Shown here in pieces: positions 1 through 7,677 of a stretch of DNA of 64,000 nt. The stretch spans positions 4,778,001 to 4,842,000 of the forward strand of contig NZ_CP029197.1 in NCBI RefSeq assembly GCF_008639165.1. The letters run 5' to 3'. Each line of letters opens with the position of its first letter. Within the stretch, counting starts at the first letter, position 1. The stretch comes from Streptomyces venezuelae ATCC 10712. GTDB taxonomy: Bacteria; Actinomycetota; Actinomycetes; Streptomycetales; Streptomycetaceae. Below the pieces are notes generated by a model. The model did not search any database. It was not told the DNA's origin and saw nothing but the letters and a program-made list of their open reading frames with translations. Position numbers and translations under genes: made by a program.

Positions 1-1314
1 GTCGCCGCCGGCGCCTCCCCGGCCGCCCTCAAGAAGGGCATCGACGCCGCCGTCAAGGCCGTCTCCGAGGAGCTCCTCGCCACCGCGCGCCCGATCGACG
101 ACAAGTCCGACATCGCCGCCGTCGCCGCGCTCTCCGCGCAGGACCAGCAGGTCGGCGAGCTCATCGCCGAGGCGATGGACAAGGTCGGCAAGGACGGTGT
201 CATCACCGTCGAGGAGTCCAACACCTTCGGCCTGGAGCTCGACTTCACCGAGGGCATGGCCTTCGACAAGGGCTACCTGTCCCCGTACATGGTGACCGAC
301 CAGGAGCGTATGGAGGCCGTCCTCGACGACCCGTACATCCTGATCAACCAGGGCAAGATCTCCTCGATCCAGGACCTGCTGCCCATCCTGGAGAAGGTCA
401 TCCAGGCCGGCGCCAGCAAGCCGCTGCTGATCATCGCCGAGGACGTCGAGGGCGAGGCCCTGTCGACCCTGGTCGTCAACAAGATCCGTGGCACCTTCAA
501 CGCCGTGGCCGTCAAGGCCCCCGGCTTCGGCGACCGCCGCAAGGCGATGCTCGGCGACATGGCCACCCTCACCGGTGCCACCGTCATCGCCGAGGAGGTC
601 GGCCTCAAGCTCGACCAGGCCGGTCTGGACGTGCTGGGCACCGCCCGCCGCGTCACCATCACCAAGGACTCCACCACCATCGTCGACGGTGGCGGCAACG
701 CCGAGGACATCGCGGGCCGCGTCGGCCAGATCAAGGCCGAGATCGAGTCCACGGACTCCGACTGGGACCGCGAGAAGCTCCAGGAGCGCCTCGCGAAGCT
801 GGCCGGCGGCGTGTGCGTGATCAAGGTCGGCGCCGCCACCGAGGTGGAGCTGAAGGAGAAGAAGCACCGTCTGGAGGACGCCATCTCCGCGACCCGCGCC
901 GCGGTCGAGGAGGGCATCGTCTCCGGTGGTGGCTCCGCTCTGGTCCACGCCGTCAAGGTCCTCGAGGGCAACCTCGGCAAGACCGGCGACGAGGGCACGG
1001 GTGTCGCGGTCGTCCGCCGCGCCGCCGTCGAGCCGCTGCGCTGGATCGCCGAGAACGCCGGCCTCGAGGGCTACGTCATCACCTCGAAGGTGGCGGAGCT
1101 CGACAAGGGCCAGGGCTTCAACGCCGCGACCGGCGAGTACGGCGACCTGGTCAAGGCCGGCGTCATCGACCCGGTGAAGGTGACGCGCTCCGCCCTGGAG
1201 AACGCCGCCTCGATCGCCTCCCTCCTCCTCACCACCGAGACCCTCGTGGTGGAGAAGAAGGAAGAGGAGCCCGCGGACCACGGCCACGGCCACGGTCACG
1301 GCCACTCCCACTGA
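1..1314 (+). CDS. groEL1: Chaperonin GroEL1 (60 kDa, Hsp60), 5' end outside window
   Basis: ATP-dependent cytosolic chaperonin subunit that folds proteins in a double-ring cage with GroES. The frame is open from base 1 (it begins VAAGASPAALKKGIDAA), so about 100 N-terminal residues of the usual 540 are missing and 437 are present. Family landmarks are visible: VGKDGVITVEES, the apical segment ending APGFGDRRKAMLGD, GGVCVIKVGAATEVELKEKK, and EEGIVSGGGSAL near the second equatorial domain. The protein ends in a Gly-His tail (GHGHGHGHSH), typical of the actinobacterial GroEL1 paralogue usually encoded next to groES, and not the Gly-Met tail of GroEL2. A strong hairpin follows. Its heat-shock control region lies outside the window. 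Confidence 0.97.
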   Translation, partial: VAAGASPAALKKGIDAAVKAVSEELLATARPIDDKSDIAAVAALSAQDQQVGELIAEAMDKVGKDGVITVEESNTFGLELDFTEGMAFDKGYLSPYMVTDQERMEAVLDDPYILINQGKISSIQDLLPILEKVIQAGASKPLLIIAEDVEGEALSTLVVNKIRGTFNAVAVKAPGFGDRRKAMLGDMATLTGATVIAEEVGLKLDQAGLDVLGTARRVTITKDSTTIVDGGGNAEDIAGRVGQIKAEIESTDSDWDREKLQERLAKLAGGVCVIKVGAATEVELKEKKHRLEDAISATRAAVEEGIVSGGGSALVHAVKVLEGNLGKTGDEGTGVAVVRRAAVEPLRWIAENAGLEGYVITSKVAELDKGQGFNAATGEYGDLVKAGVIDPVKVTRSALENAASIASLLLTTETLVVEKKEEEPADHGHGHGHGHSH

Positions 1315-1330
1315 GGCAGCCGACTCAGCA

Positions 1331-1377
1331 CCGAGGCCCGGTGCCCCCGTCGCGGGGGCACCGGGCCTCGGCCTTTC
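1331..1377. terminator. Intrinsic-type terminator between groEL1 and the convergent SnoaL-like gene
   Basis: Perfect 18-bp stem (1331-1348 with 1354-1371) around a 5-base loop, followed by CCTTTCTCC. It lies 17 bases after the groEL1 stop and ends 5 bases before the stop of the convergent gene, so it can serve both strands. Confidence 0.9.
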
Positions 1378-1381
1378 TCCG

Positions 1382-2080
1382 TCAGCCCTCCACGGCGCCG
1401 AGCTGCCCCATCAGCCCGAGCAGGTCGTACTGCCACCATCCCTCGACGATCTTGCCGTCGTCCCGGAAGCGGTGGACGACCGTGCCGGTCATGCTCACCT
1501 CCATGCCGGTCGGCTGAAGCCCCATGAAGTCGCCGGAGTGGCTGCCCCGCCAGGTCCACCGGGTGCAGACCCGGTCGCCCTCGGCGATCTGGTCGTCGAC
1601 GGTGAAGGCGAAGTCGAAGCCGCCCCGCCACATCTCCACCTCGCGCCGGACGGCGTCCATGCCGATGACGTCCTGCTCGTTGGTCGGATCGTGGTCGTGA
1701 TAGCCCTCGGCCAGCACCTCGTCGAGCAGCGCGAGCTCCTCCTCGGTGGCGAACATCTCCAGCAGCCGCCGGGCGTTGGCCTTGTACAGCGCCTCGTCCC
1801 GGACCACGTCCAGGTCCGTGAAGGTCGGCATCTCGTCACAGAGCGCCACCATCTCCCGGAAGATCCGGTCGGTCTCGGGCAGCTGAGAGTTCCGCATGGC
1901 CACGTCGTACGAGGGGAACTCGACGATCTCCACCAGGTGCGAGGAATCCGCCCGGTCCTTGCCGAGAACGCTGTGCGTGGCGGTCCGCTTGCCCTGCGTC
2001 TGCTCGATCCACCGGTCCATGAGCCGGGTCATGTCGTCGATCCGGCTGGTCTTGAAGTCGATGATCTGCGTGAACGTCAT
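1382..2080 (-). CDS. Two-domain SnoaL/NTF2-like protein
   Basis: 232 aa, soluble, no signal peptide. The first ~95 residues look like a ferredoxin-like dimeric alpha/beta-barrel domain. Residues ~105-228 look like a SnoaL/NTF2 fold, with the FATEEELALLDEVLAEGYHDHDPTNEQ segment and a closing VVHRFRDDGKIVEGWWQYD strand pair. SnoaL folds serve as cyclases, isomerases or small-molecule binding domains, and nothing here fixes the substrate. It is a single gene between the groEL1 terminator and the hydroxyacid dehydrogenase. The fold assignment is family recognition; the reaction is unknown. Confidence 0.75.
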   Translation of the reverse strand: MTFTQIIDFKTSRIDDMTRLMDRWIEQTQGKRTATHSVLGKDRADSSHLVEIVEFPSYDVAMRNSQLPETDRIFREMVALCDEMPTFTDLDVVRDEALYKANARRLLEMFATEEELALLDEVLAEGYHDHDPTNEQDVIGMDAVRREVEMWRGGFDFAFTVDDQIAEGDRVCTRWTWRGSHSGDFMGLQPTGMEVSMTGTVVHRFRDDGKIVEGWWQYDLLGLMGQLGAVEG

Positions 2081-2154
2081 GACGCCTCCCGATCCCGACC
2101 CAGGTGGGACCCCTCCAGTCTAGGTGGGGCGCATGGAGCGGGCAGGCCGGCCGG

Positions 2155-3177
2155 CTACGCCGAGCGCGTCAGGTCCGACGCCCGTACCTCCTCCGCGAAG
2201 GGTTCGCCGCGGACGTAGCGTGCCACCTCGTCGAGTGCCTGGTCCGTCATGCGGTGGAGTTCGTTGCCGAGGGAGCCTGCCACGTGGGGGGTGAGGAGGA
2301 CGTTCGGGAGGGTGTAGAGGGGGGAGTCCGGGGGCGGGAGTTCCGGGTCCGTGACGTCCAGGGTCGCGTGGAGGCGGCCCGAGGTCAGGTGGGGGAGGAG
2401 GGACTTCTCGTCGATCAGGGAGCCGCGGGAGGTGTTGATCAGGGTCGTTCCGTCCCGCATCGCGGCCAGTTGGGGCGCGCCGATCATGTGGTGCGTGGAC
2501 GGGAGTTGGGGTGCGTGGACCGAGACGACGGTGCTGCGGGCGCAGAGTTCGTCGAGGTCGGTCATCAGGTGGACGCCGGGGGGCGGGACTTCCACGTACG
2601 GGTCGTACAGGAGGATCTCGATGTCGAAGGGGCGCAGGAGCTCGATCACCCGGCGGCCGATGCGGGAGGCGCCGACGATGCCGACCGTGCGGCGGTAGTT
2701 GCCCCAGTCGGCGGACTCGGCGAGCCAGGCGTGGTCGGTGCGGAGTTCGGCGTACCGCTGGGCCGAGCCGAGGACCCGTTTCCCGGCGAAGAGGATCGCG
2801 GCGAGGGTGTACTCGGCGACGGGCAGCGCGTTGGCGGCGGCGGCCGAGGTGACGCGCAGGCCGCGGTCCCAGCAGGCCTCGGTGACGTGGTGCTTGACGG
2901 AGCCGGCCGCGTGGACGACGGCCCGCAGGCGCGGTGCGCGGTCCAGGACGTCGGCGGTGAGCGGGGTCGCTCCCCAGCAGGTGAGGAGGATCTCGGCCTC
3001 GGCGAGGGCGGTGGTGACGCGGGGGTCGGAGGTGGTCAGGTCGGGGGCCACCAGGTGCGCGTCGGTGCGGGTGAGGGCCGTGAGGCGGGTGCGGTGCGCG
3101 GGGGTGAGGAGGCGGTCGGCCACCCCTTCGCCCATGGCGAGCAGCAGCGCGGGGCGGTTGTCAGTGGTCGGGTGCAT
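2155..3177 (-). CDS. D-2-hydroxyacid dehydrogenase (NAD-binding)
   Basis: 340 aa, NAD(P)-dependent oxidoreductase of the D-isomer 2-hydroxyacid dehydrogenase family. Rossmann motif VGIVGASRIGRRVIELL followed by the acidic LLYDPY, the substrate loop STVVSVHAPQLPSTHHMIG, the catalytic-Arg segment MRDGTTLINTSRGSLID, the Glu segment DVTDPELPP and the catalytic His in LLTPHVAGS. The start is ATG 3177: a longer frame upstream runs into the permease gene, and AGGAG stands just before 3177. It is the last gene of the sugar importer operon, 17 bases after the second permease, so the substrate is probably derived from the imported carbohydrate (inference). Confidence 0.9.
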   Translation of the reverse strand: MHPTTDNRPALLLAMGEGVADRLLTPAHRTRLTALTRTDAHLVAPDLTTSDPRVTTALAEAEILLTCWGATPLTADVLDRAPRLRAVVHAAGSVKHHVTEACWDRGLRVTSAAAANALPVAEYTLAAILFAGKRVLGSAQRYAELRTDHAWLAESADWGNYRRTVGIVGASRIGRRVIELLRPFDIEILLYDPYVEVPPPGVHLMTDLDELCARSTVVSVHAPQLPSTHHMIGAPQLAAMRDGTTLINTSRGSLIDEKSLLPHLTSGRLHATLDVTDPELPPPDSPLYTLPNVLLTPHVAGSLGNELHRMTDQALDEVARYVRGEPFAEEVRASDLTRSA

Positions 3178-3194
3178 CGTGGTACCTGAGCTCC

Positions 3195-4052
3195 TCACTT
3201 GACGCTGCCGGCCGTCAGACCGGCCTTCCAGTGGCGCTGGAGGGAGACGAAGGCGACGACGAGGGGGACGACGGCGAGCAGGGATCCGGTGACGACGAGG
3301 GGGTAGAAGTCGGGTTCGGCGTGGGCGTTGCTGTTCCACGCGTACAGGCCGAGGCTCAGCGGGTAGAGCTTCTGGTCCGAGAGCATCACCAGGGGGAGGA
3401 AGAAGTTGTTCCAGACGGCGGTGAACTGGAAGAGGAAGACGGTCACGAAGCCGGGCATGACCATGCGCAGTCCGATGGACCAGAAGACGCGCAGTTCGCC
3501 CGCCCCGTCGATACGGGCGGCCTCCAGGGCCTCGTCGGGGATGTAGCCGGCGCAGAAGACCCGGGACAGGTAGACGCCGAAGGGGTTGACGAGGACGGGG
3601 ATCAGGACGGCCCAGTAGGTGTTGACGACGCCGATCTCGCTGGCGAGCAGGTACATGGGCAGGGCGAGCGCGGTGGTGGGGACGAGCACGCCCAGGAGGA
3701 CGAGGCCGAAGAGCTTCTCCTTGCCCCGGAAGTCGTAGACGTGGAAGGCGTATCCGGCGGCGACGCTCACCAGCGAGCAGGCGAGGGCGCCGGCTCCGGC
3801 GTAGAGGAGGCTGTTGGCGTACCAGTGGAAGTAGATGCCGTCGTTGTACGCGGCGAGCCGGGAGAGGTTGCCGCCGAGGTCGAAGCCCTCGAAGGAGAAG
3901 GCGTTCCCGGCGAGCAGGCCGCCGGCGTCCTTGGTGGCGGCGGTGAGCAGCCAGACGAGCGGGAAGAGCATGTAGACGACGGCGAGGACGAGGGCGCCGT
4001 TGACGGCCGCCTTGGAGAGCCAGACGGAGCCGGTGCGGGGTCGGCCGGTCAT
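3195..4052 (-). CDS. Carbohydrate ABC transporter permease (MalG-type)
   Basis: 285 aa inner-membrane permease with about six hydrophobic helices, the first VNGALVLAVVYMLFPLVWLLTAA. The EAA loop is present (YIPDEALEAARIDGAGELRVFWSIGLRMVMPG), which contacts the ATPase. ATG 4052 overlaps the stop of the upstream permease gene (ATGA), indicating translational coupling; the longer open frame upstream is the neighbour gene read out of frame. No ATPase gene lies nearby. In Streptomyces such importers usually share the general ATPase MsiK (family knowledge). Confidence 0.95.
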   Translation of the reverse strand: MTGRPRTGSVWLSKAAVNGALVLAVVYMLFPLVWLLTAATKDAGGLLAGNAFSFEGFDLGGNLSRLAAYNDGIYFHWYANSLLYAGAGALACSLVSVAAGYAFHVYDFRGKEKLFGLVLLGVLVPTTALALPMYLLASEIGVVNTYWAVLIPVLVNPFGVYLSRVFCAGYIPDEALEAARIDGAGELRVFWSIGLRMVMPGFVTVFLFQFTAVWNNFFLPLVMLSDQKLYPLSLGLYAWNSNAHAEPDFYPLVVTGSLLAVVPLVVAFVSLQRHWKAGLTAGSVK

Positions 4053-4948
4053 GCCGTGCGCTCCTTCCCGGCCTTGCGGCGGCCCGTCATCCGTGTCACG
4101 GCGAAGGAGAGCAGTGCCGCCGTCAGGGCGAGGAGTACGGAGGCGGCCGCGGCGAGCCCGTAGTCGTTGCGGTCGAAGGCCGCGGTGTAGGCGTACATGT
4201 TCGGCGTCCAGGTGGAGGTGACGGCGGAGCCGGTGCCCTTGTTGAGGATCAGCGGCTCGGTGAAGAGCTGGAGGGAGCCGATGATCGTGAAGAGGGCGAC
4301 CATCGCGAGGGAGGCCTTGACGAGCGGGATCTTGACGGAGAAGGCGATGCGCCAGGCTCCGGCCCCGTCGACGGTGGCCGCTTCGAGGACGGAGCGGTCG
4401 ATGGCCTGGAGGGCCGCGTAGAAGATGACCATGTTGTAGCCGAGCCATTCCCACAGGGCGATGTTGACGACGGAGGGCAGGGCGCCTTCGGGGGAGAAGA
4501 AGTCGAAGCCGATGCCGCCGGCCTCCATGGCCTGGACGACGGGGCTGAGCTGGGGCGTGTAGAGGTAGACCCAGATCAGGGCGGCGATGATGCCGGGGAC
4601 GGCGTGCGGCAGGAAGAGCGCGAGCTGGAAGAAGCGGCGGGCGCGGGCGAGCGCCGAGTCGAGCAGGAGGGCGAGGCCGAGGGCCCCGGCGAGCAGCAGC
4701 GGGATGTAGAGCAGGCAGTAGCCGAGCAGGACGCCGAAGCCCTCGCGGAAGGCCCGGTCACCCAGCGCCGCGGTGTAGTTGTCGAGGCCGGTGAAGACGG
4801 TCTCGGTGCCGCCGAAGCCCAGTCCGGACTGTTTCTCGGTGAAGAGGCTGAGCCAGACCGCGTATCCGATCGGCACCACCATCACCGCGGTGAACAGCAG
4901 GAAGAAGGGGGTCAGCAGGATCGTGGCGGCGCGGGTGCGGGCCTTCAT
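4049..4948 (-). CDS. Carbohydrate ABC transporter permease (MalF-type)
   Basis: 299 aa inner-membrane permease. The first helix is AATILLTPFFLLFTAVMVVPIGYAVWLSLF, followed by an extracytoplasmic loop with FTGLDNYTAALGDRAFREGF. The EAA loop is DRSVLEAATVDGAGAWRIAFSVKIPLVKAS. It pairs with the MalG-type subunit (4-base overlap) and lies 4 bases after the binding-protein gene, so the three form one operon. Substrate class is inferred to be an oligosaccharide or a sugar acid from the neighbouring DUF2264 and hydroxyacid dehydrogenase genes. Confidence 0.95.
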   Translation of the reverse strand: MKARTRAATILLTPFFLLFTAVMVVPIGYAVWLSLFTEKQSGLGFGGTETVFTGLDNYTAALGDRAFREGFGVLLGYCLLYIPLLLAGALGLALLLDSALARARRFFQLALFLPHAVPGIIAALIWVYLYTPQLSPVVQAMEAGGIGFDFFSPEGALPSVVNIALWEWLGYNMVIFYAALQAIDRSVLEAATVDGAGAWRIAFSVKIPLVKASLAMVALFTIIGSLQLFTEPLILNKGTGSAVTSTWTPNMYAYTAAFDRNDYGLAAAASVLLALTAALLSFAVTRMTGRRKAGKERTA

Positions 4949-4952
4949 CCGG

Positions 4953-6284
4953 TCAGCCCTCGACCTTCAGGCCGCGCTTGGTGAGTTCGGCGACGGTGGC
5001 GTCGTGGCCGGCCTTGACGGCGTCGGTGATGCCGGGGCCGCCCTGGGTGATCTTGCCGAAGTGGTCCTTGATGGTGGTGTTGGTGGTGCCGGTGGTCGGT
5101 CCCCAGGCCCAGTTCGGGCTGATGGAGGTGCCGGCCGCCTCGAAGAGGGCGTAGATGTCCTGGCCGCCGTAGTAGCTCGCGTCGAAGGCCTTCTTGGCGA
5201 CGGGGCGGAGGGCCGCGGCGGCGGGGAAGGCGGAGGAGGTGCCGGAGGCGATGCGGGCCTTCACGCCCGCCTCGGTGGTGGACATCCACTCGGCGAAGGT
5301 GACGGCGGCGGCCTTCTGCTTGCTGTCCTTGGTCACGGCGAAGGAGGTGCCGCCGAGCATGCCGCTGGCGGGCTTGCCGTCCCAGCTGGGCATGGGGGCG
5401 ACGGCCCACTTGCCGTTCTGCTCGGGCAGGGTGCCCTTGAGGACGCCGGCGCCCCAGGAGGCGCCGAGGTAGCCGATGGTGGTGCCGTTCTTGAGGGAGC
5501 CGGTCCATTCGGGGCTGAAGGAGGCGTTCTTGTGGACGAGTCCGGCGTCGAGGAGGCCCTGCCAGTAGGTGGCGACCTTGGTGGTGGCGGCGTCGGTGGT
5601 GTTGATCTTCCAGGTGTCGTTCTCGGCCTTGAACCACTGGGCGCCGGCCTGCCAGGCCATCGCCTCGAAGGTGGTGGGGTCGTCCGGGAAGAAGGTGGCG
5701 ATGCGGGCCTTGGCGTCGGCCTTCTTGACCTGCTCGGCGGCCTTCTTGAACTCGTCCCAGGTGGTGGGGACCTGGACCTTGTACTTCGCGAAGAGGTCCT
5801 TGCGGTAGAAGAAGGCCTGCGGGGCGGCGTCGAAGGGGACGGCCCAGGACTTGCCGCCGAGGGTGGTGAGTTCGACGGTCTGGGGGAGGAGCTTGGCGCG
5901 GTCGGCCTCGGTGAACTCGCCGCCGATGTCCTGGAGGGCGCCGGAGCTCACGAACTCGGGGAGCGAGGAGTACTCGATGGAGACGAGGTCGGGGGCGTTG
6001 CCGGCCTTCACGGCGTTGGAGATCTTGGCGTAGCCGCCGGCGGTGCCGGAGGGGATCTCCTCGAACTTGACCTGGATGTCGGTGTGGGAGGCGTTGAAGG
6101 CGTCCACGACGTCCTTGGAGCCCTTGGCCCAGCCCCAGAAGGTGAGGGTGACGGGCCCGTTCGGCTTGTTCGCGGCGCCGGTGTTCGCTGTGTCGTCACC
6201 GCTGCCGCCGCAGGCCGTGAGAACGGCGAGGGCGGTGGCGGTGCCGGCTATGACACGGGACGTTCTGCTCCAACTACGGGTCAC
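4953..6284 (-). CDS. Carbohydrate ABC transporter solute-binding lipoprotein
   Basis: 443 aa extracytoplasmic family 1 solute-binding lipoprotein. It has a Sec signal with Arg residues and lipobox LTAC (Cys25), then the mature start VTLTFWGWAKGSKDVVDAFNASH, typical of sugar binders. Other family landmarks are VPFDAAPQAFFYRKDLFAKY and TTWDEFKKAAEQ. It is the first gene of the importer operon, and the operator-like palindrome at 6373-6391 stands about 90 bases upstream. The bound sugar cannot be read from the sequence. Confidence 0.95.
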   Translation of the reverse strand: MTRSWSRTSRVIAGTATALAVLTACGGSGDDTANTGAANKPNGPVTLTFWGWAKGSKDVVDAFNASHTDIQVKFEEIPSGTAGGYAKISNAVKAGNAPDLVSIEYSSLPEFVSSGALQDIGGEFTEADRAKLLPQTVELTTLGGKSWAVPFDAAPQAFFYRKDLFAKYKVQVPTTWDEFKKAAEQVKKADAKARIATFFPDDPTTFEAMAWQAGAQWFKAENDTWKINTTDAATTKVATYWQGLLDAGLVHKNASFSPEWTGSLKNGTTIGYLGASWGAGVLKGTLPEQNGKWAVAPMPSWDGKPASGMLGGTSFAVTKDSKQKAAAVTFAEWMSTTEAGVKARIASGTSSAFPAAAALRPVAKKAFDASYYGGQDIYALFEAAGTSISPNWAWGPTTGTTNTTIKDHFGKITQGGPGITDAVKAGHDATVAELTKRGLKVEG

Positions 6285-6372
6285 GGCACGGCTCCTGGGT
6301 GCGGGGCGGCGGGGGAGGTTGTGGCCGTGATCCTGTGACCGTTCATGACCGAAGTCAAGAGCGAAAGATTGA

Positions 6373-6391
6373 TTGATCGAAAAAAGATCAA
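6373..6391. promoter_or_regulatory. Candidate operator upstream of the sugar importer operon
   Basis: Inverted repeat TTGATC-N7-GATCAA. The left arm extends to TTGATCGAAA and shares TGATCGAA with both arms of the perfect palindrome at 7552-7583. It sits between the regulator gene end (6396) and the binding-protein start (6284). Binding by the adjacent regulator is inferred. Confidence 0.6.
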
Positions 6392-6395
6392 AGGC

Positions 6396-7493
6396 TTACG
6401 CGGTGTGGGCCCCGCAGGACGCCCGCACCCGCAGCCTCGGCAGCAGCCCCAGATGACGTCGAGCCGCGTCCTCCTCGGGACCCGCGTCCCGCTCGACGAG
6501 CCGCTCCACCAGGAGTTCGGTGGCGTGCCGGCCCACCTGCCGCTTGGGCGGGGCGACCGCCGTGAGCGGGGTGTCGGCCAGCGCGGCGACCTCGTCGTCG
6601 TACGCGATCAGGGCCAGGTCCTGCGGCACCCGCACCCCCAGCTCGGCCAGCCGCTGCACGATCTCGATCGCGTCCACGTCGTTGTGCACCAGGGCCGCGC
6701 TCGCGAGTCCCGAGCCGACCGCCTCGTGCAGGGCCCTTACCGCCCGCTCGAAGCCCTCCGGGTCGGCCTCCGCCGGTACGGAGTCGATGACGGGCCGCGG
6801 TTCGGCGAGGCCCAGGGTCCCCAGCGCCTCGGCGTAACCGGCGCGCACCGCGAGCGCGGTCGGGGAGTCCCGGCGGGCCACGAGCAGCGGCGTCGCGTGC
6901 CCGAGGGACAGCAGGTGGCGCAGGGCGAGCAGGACGCCGTGGCCGTGGTCGGAGGCGACCCGGTCGAGGCCGTCGAGCGGGCTGCCCGGCTCGGCCCGCC
7001 GCTCCAGGAGGACGGCGGGTACGGGCAGTTCGGCCAGCCAGTCCCCGTACGCGAGCCGGTCCTCGGGCCCCCGCCAGCCGGGCGCGACGAGCACGCCCTC
7101 GGCGCCGGCCGCGAGCAGCCCCTCGGTGCGGGCCTTGTCCTCCTCCGGCCGGTAGTCCGAGACGCGCAGCACGAGCCGGGCCCCGGCGCGGGCGGCGGCC
7201 TCGTGCGCACCCCGGATGACCTCGGCGAAGTAGTACGTGGCGGAGGGTGCGAGCAGGCCGATGACCAGGCCCTCGCCGGCGCGGCCCGAGCCGGGCGCGC
7301 CCTGCCGCCGCGGCCAGGACACCTGGCCGTGCACCCGGTCGAGCAGGCCCCGGCCGGCCAGGAGTTCGACGTCGCGGCGGGCGGTGACGGGGGAGACCCC
7401 GAGCCGCTCGGCCAGCTCGGCGACGCGGGCGGTGCCGCGCTCGCGCACCAGGGCCAGCAGTCGGTCGTGTCGTTCGGCAGCACTCTCGCGCAC
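6396..7493 (-). CDS. Transcriptional regulator: DeoR-type HTH fused to a LacI-type ligand-binding domain
   Basis: 365 aa cytosolic repressor-type protein. Residues ~1-60 form a DeoR-like winged helix (AERHDRLLALVRERGTARVAELAERLGVSPVTARRDVELL, then GLLDRVHG). Residues ~75-345 are a periplasmic-binding-protein-like sensor of the LacI type, with IGLLAPSATYYFAEVIRGAHEAAARAGARL and the late segment DLALIAYDDEVAALADTPLTAVAPPKRQVG. LacI proteins normally carry a shorter HTH, so this is the less common DeoR/LacI hybrid. Start GTG 7493 has GGGGGAA upstream. It lies between the importer and the divergent DUF2264 gene, and palindromes flank it on both sides, suggesting autoregulation and control of both units. 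Confidence 0.9.
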   Translation of the reverse strand: MRESAAERHDRLLALVRERGTARVAELAERLGVSPVTARRDVELLAGRGLLDRVHGQVSWPRRQGAPGSGRAGEGLVIGLLAPSATYYFAEVIRGAHEAAARAGARLVLRVSDYRPEEDKARTEGLLAAGAEGVLVAPGWRGPEDRLAYGDWLAELPVPAVLLERRAEPGSPLDGLDRVASDHGHGVLLALRHLLSLGHATPLLVARRDSPTALAVRAGYAEALGTLGLAEPRPVIDSVPAEADPEGFERAVRALHEAVGSGLASAALVHNDVDAIEIVQRLAELGVRVPQDLALIAYDDEVAALADTPLTAVAPPKRQVGRHATELLVERLVERDAGPEEDAARRHLGLLPRLRVRASCGAHTA

Positions 7494-7551
7494 GGCGCAG
7501 TTCCCCCTCGCGGTGGTGGTGGTTCCCCGACCTTAGATCACACGAGGCCCC

Positions 7552-7583
7552 GAATGATCGAACGGTAGAAAATTCGATCATTC
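7552..7583. promoter_or_regulatory. Perfect palindromic operator between the regulator and DUF2264 genes
   Basis: GAATGATCGAA (7552-7562), 10-base spacer, TTCGATCATTC (7573-7583): perfect 11-bp arms. A further half-site GTTCGATCGGA lies at 7601-7611. The arms share the TGATCGAA core with the site at 6373-6391. Position between divergent starts (7493 and 7678) fits control of both genes by the adjacent regulator (inferred). Confidence 0.75.
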
Positions 7584-7677
7584 GCTCCGGATCTCTTGAC
7601 GTTCGATCGGAGCCTGTTCAGGATTCCCGGCGACGCAGATGTCATCAGCGGGACCCCAGGGAGCCACAGGGAGCATC

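Noticed and set aside
3159..3182. TTGTCAGTG followed by CATCGT at 8 bases, resembling the damage promoter
   Set aside because: It lies within the start of the hydroxyacid dehydrogenase gene and points away from any gene start; taken as chance. It shows that the degenerate form can occur at random.
4779..6338. 519-codon plus-strand frame opposite the sugar-binding protein gene
   Set aside because: Gly/Val-rich antisense shadow with no recognisable domain; the minus strand carries a complete lipoprotein gene.
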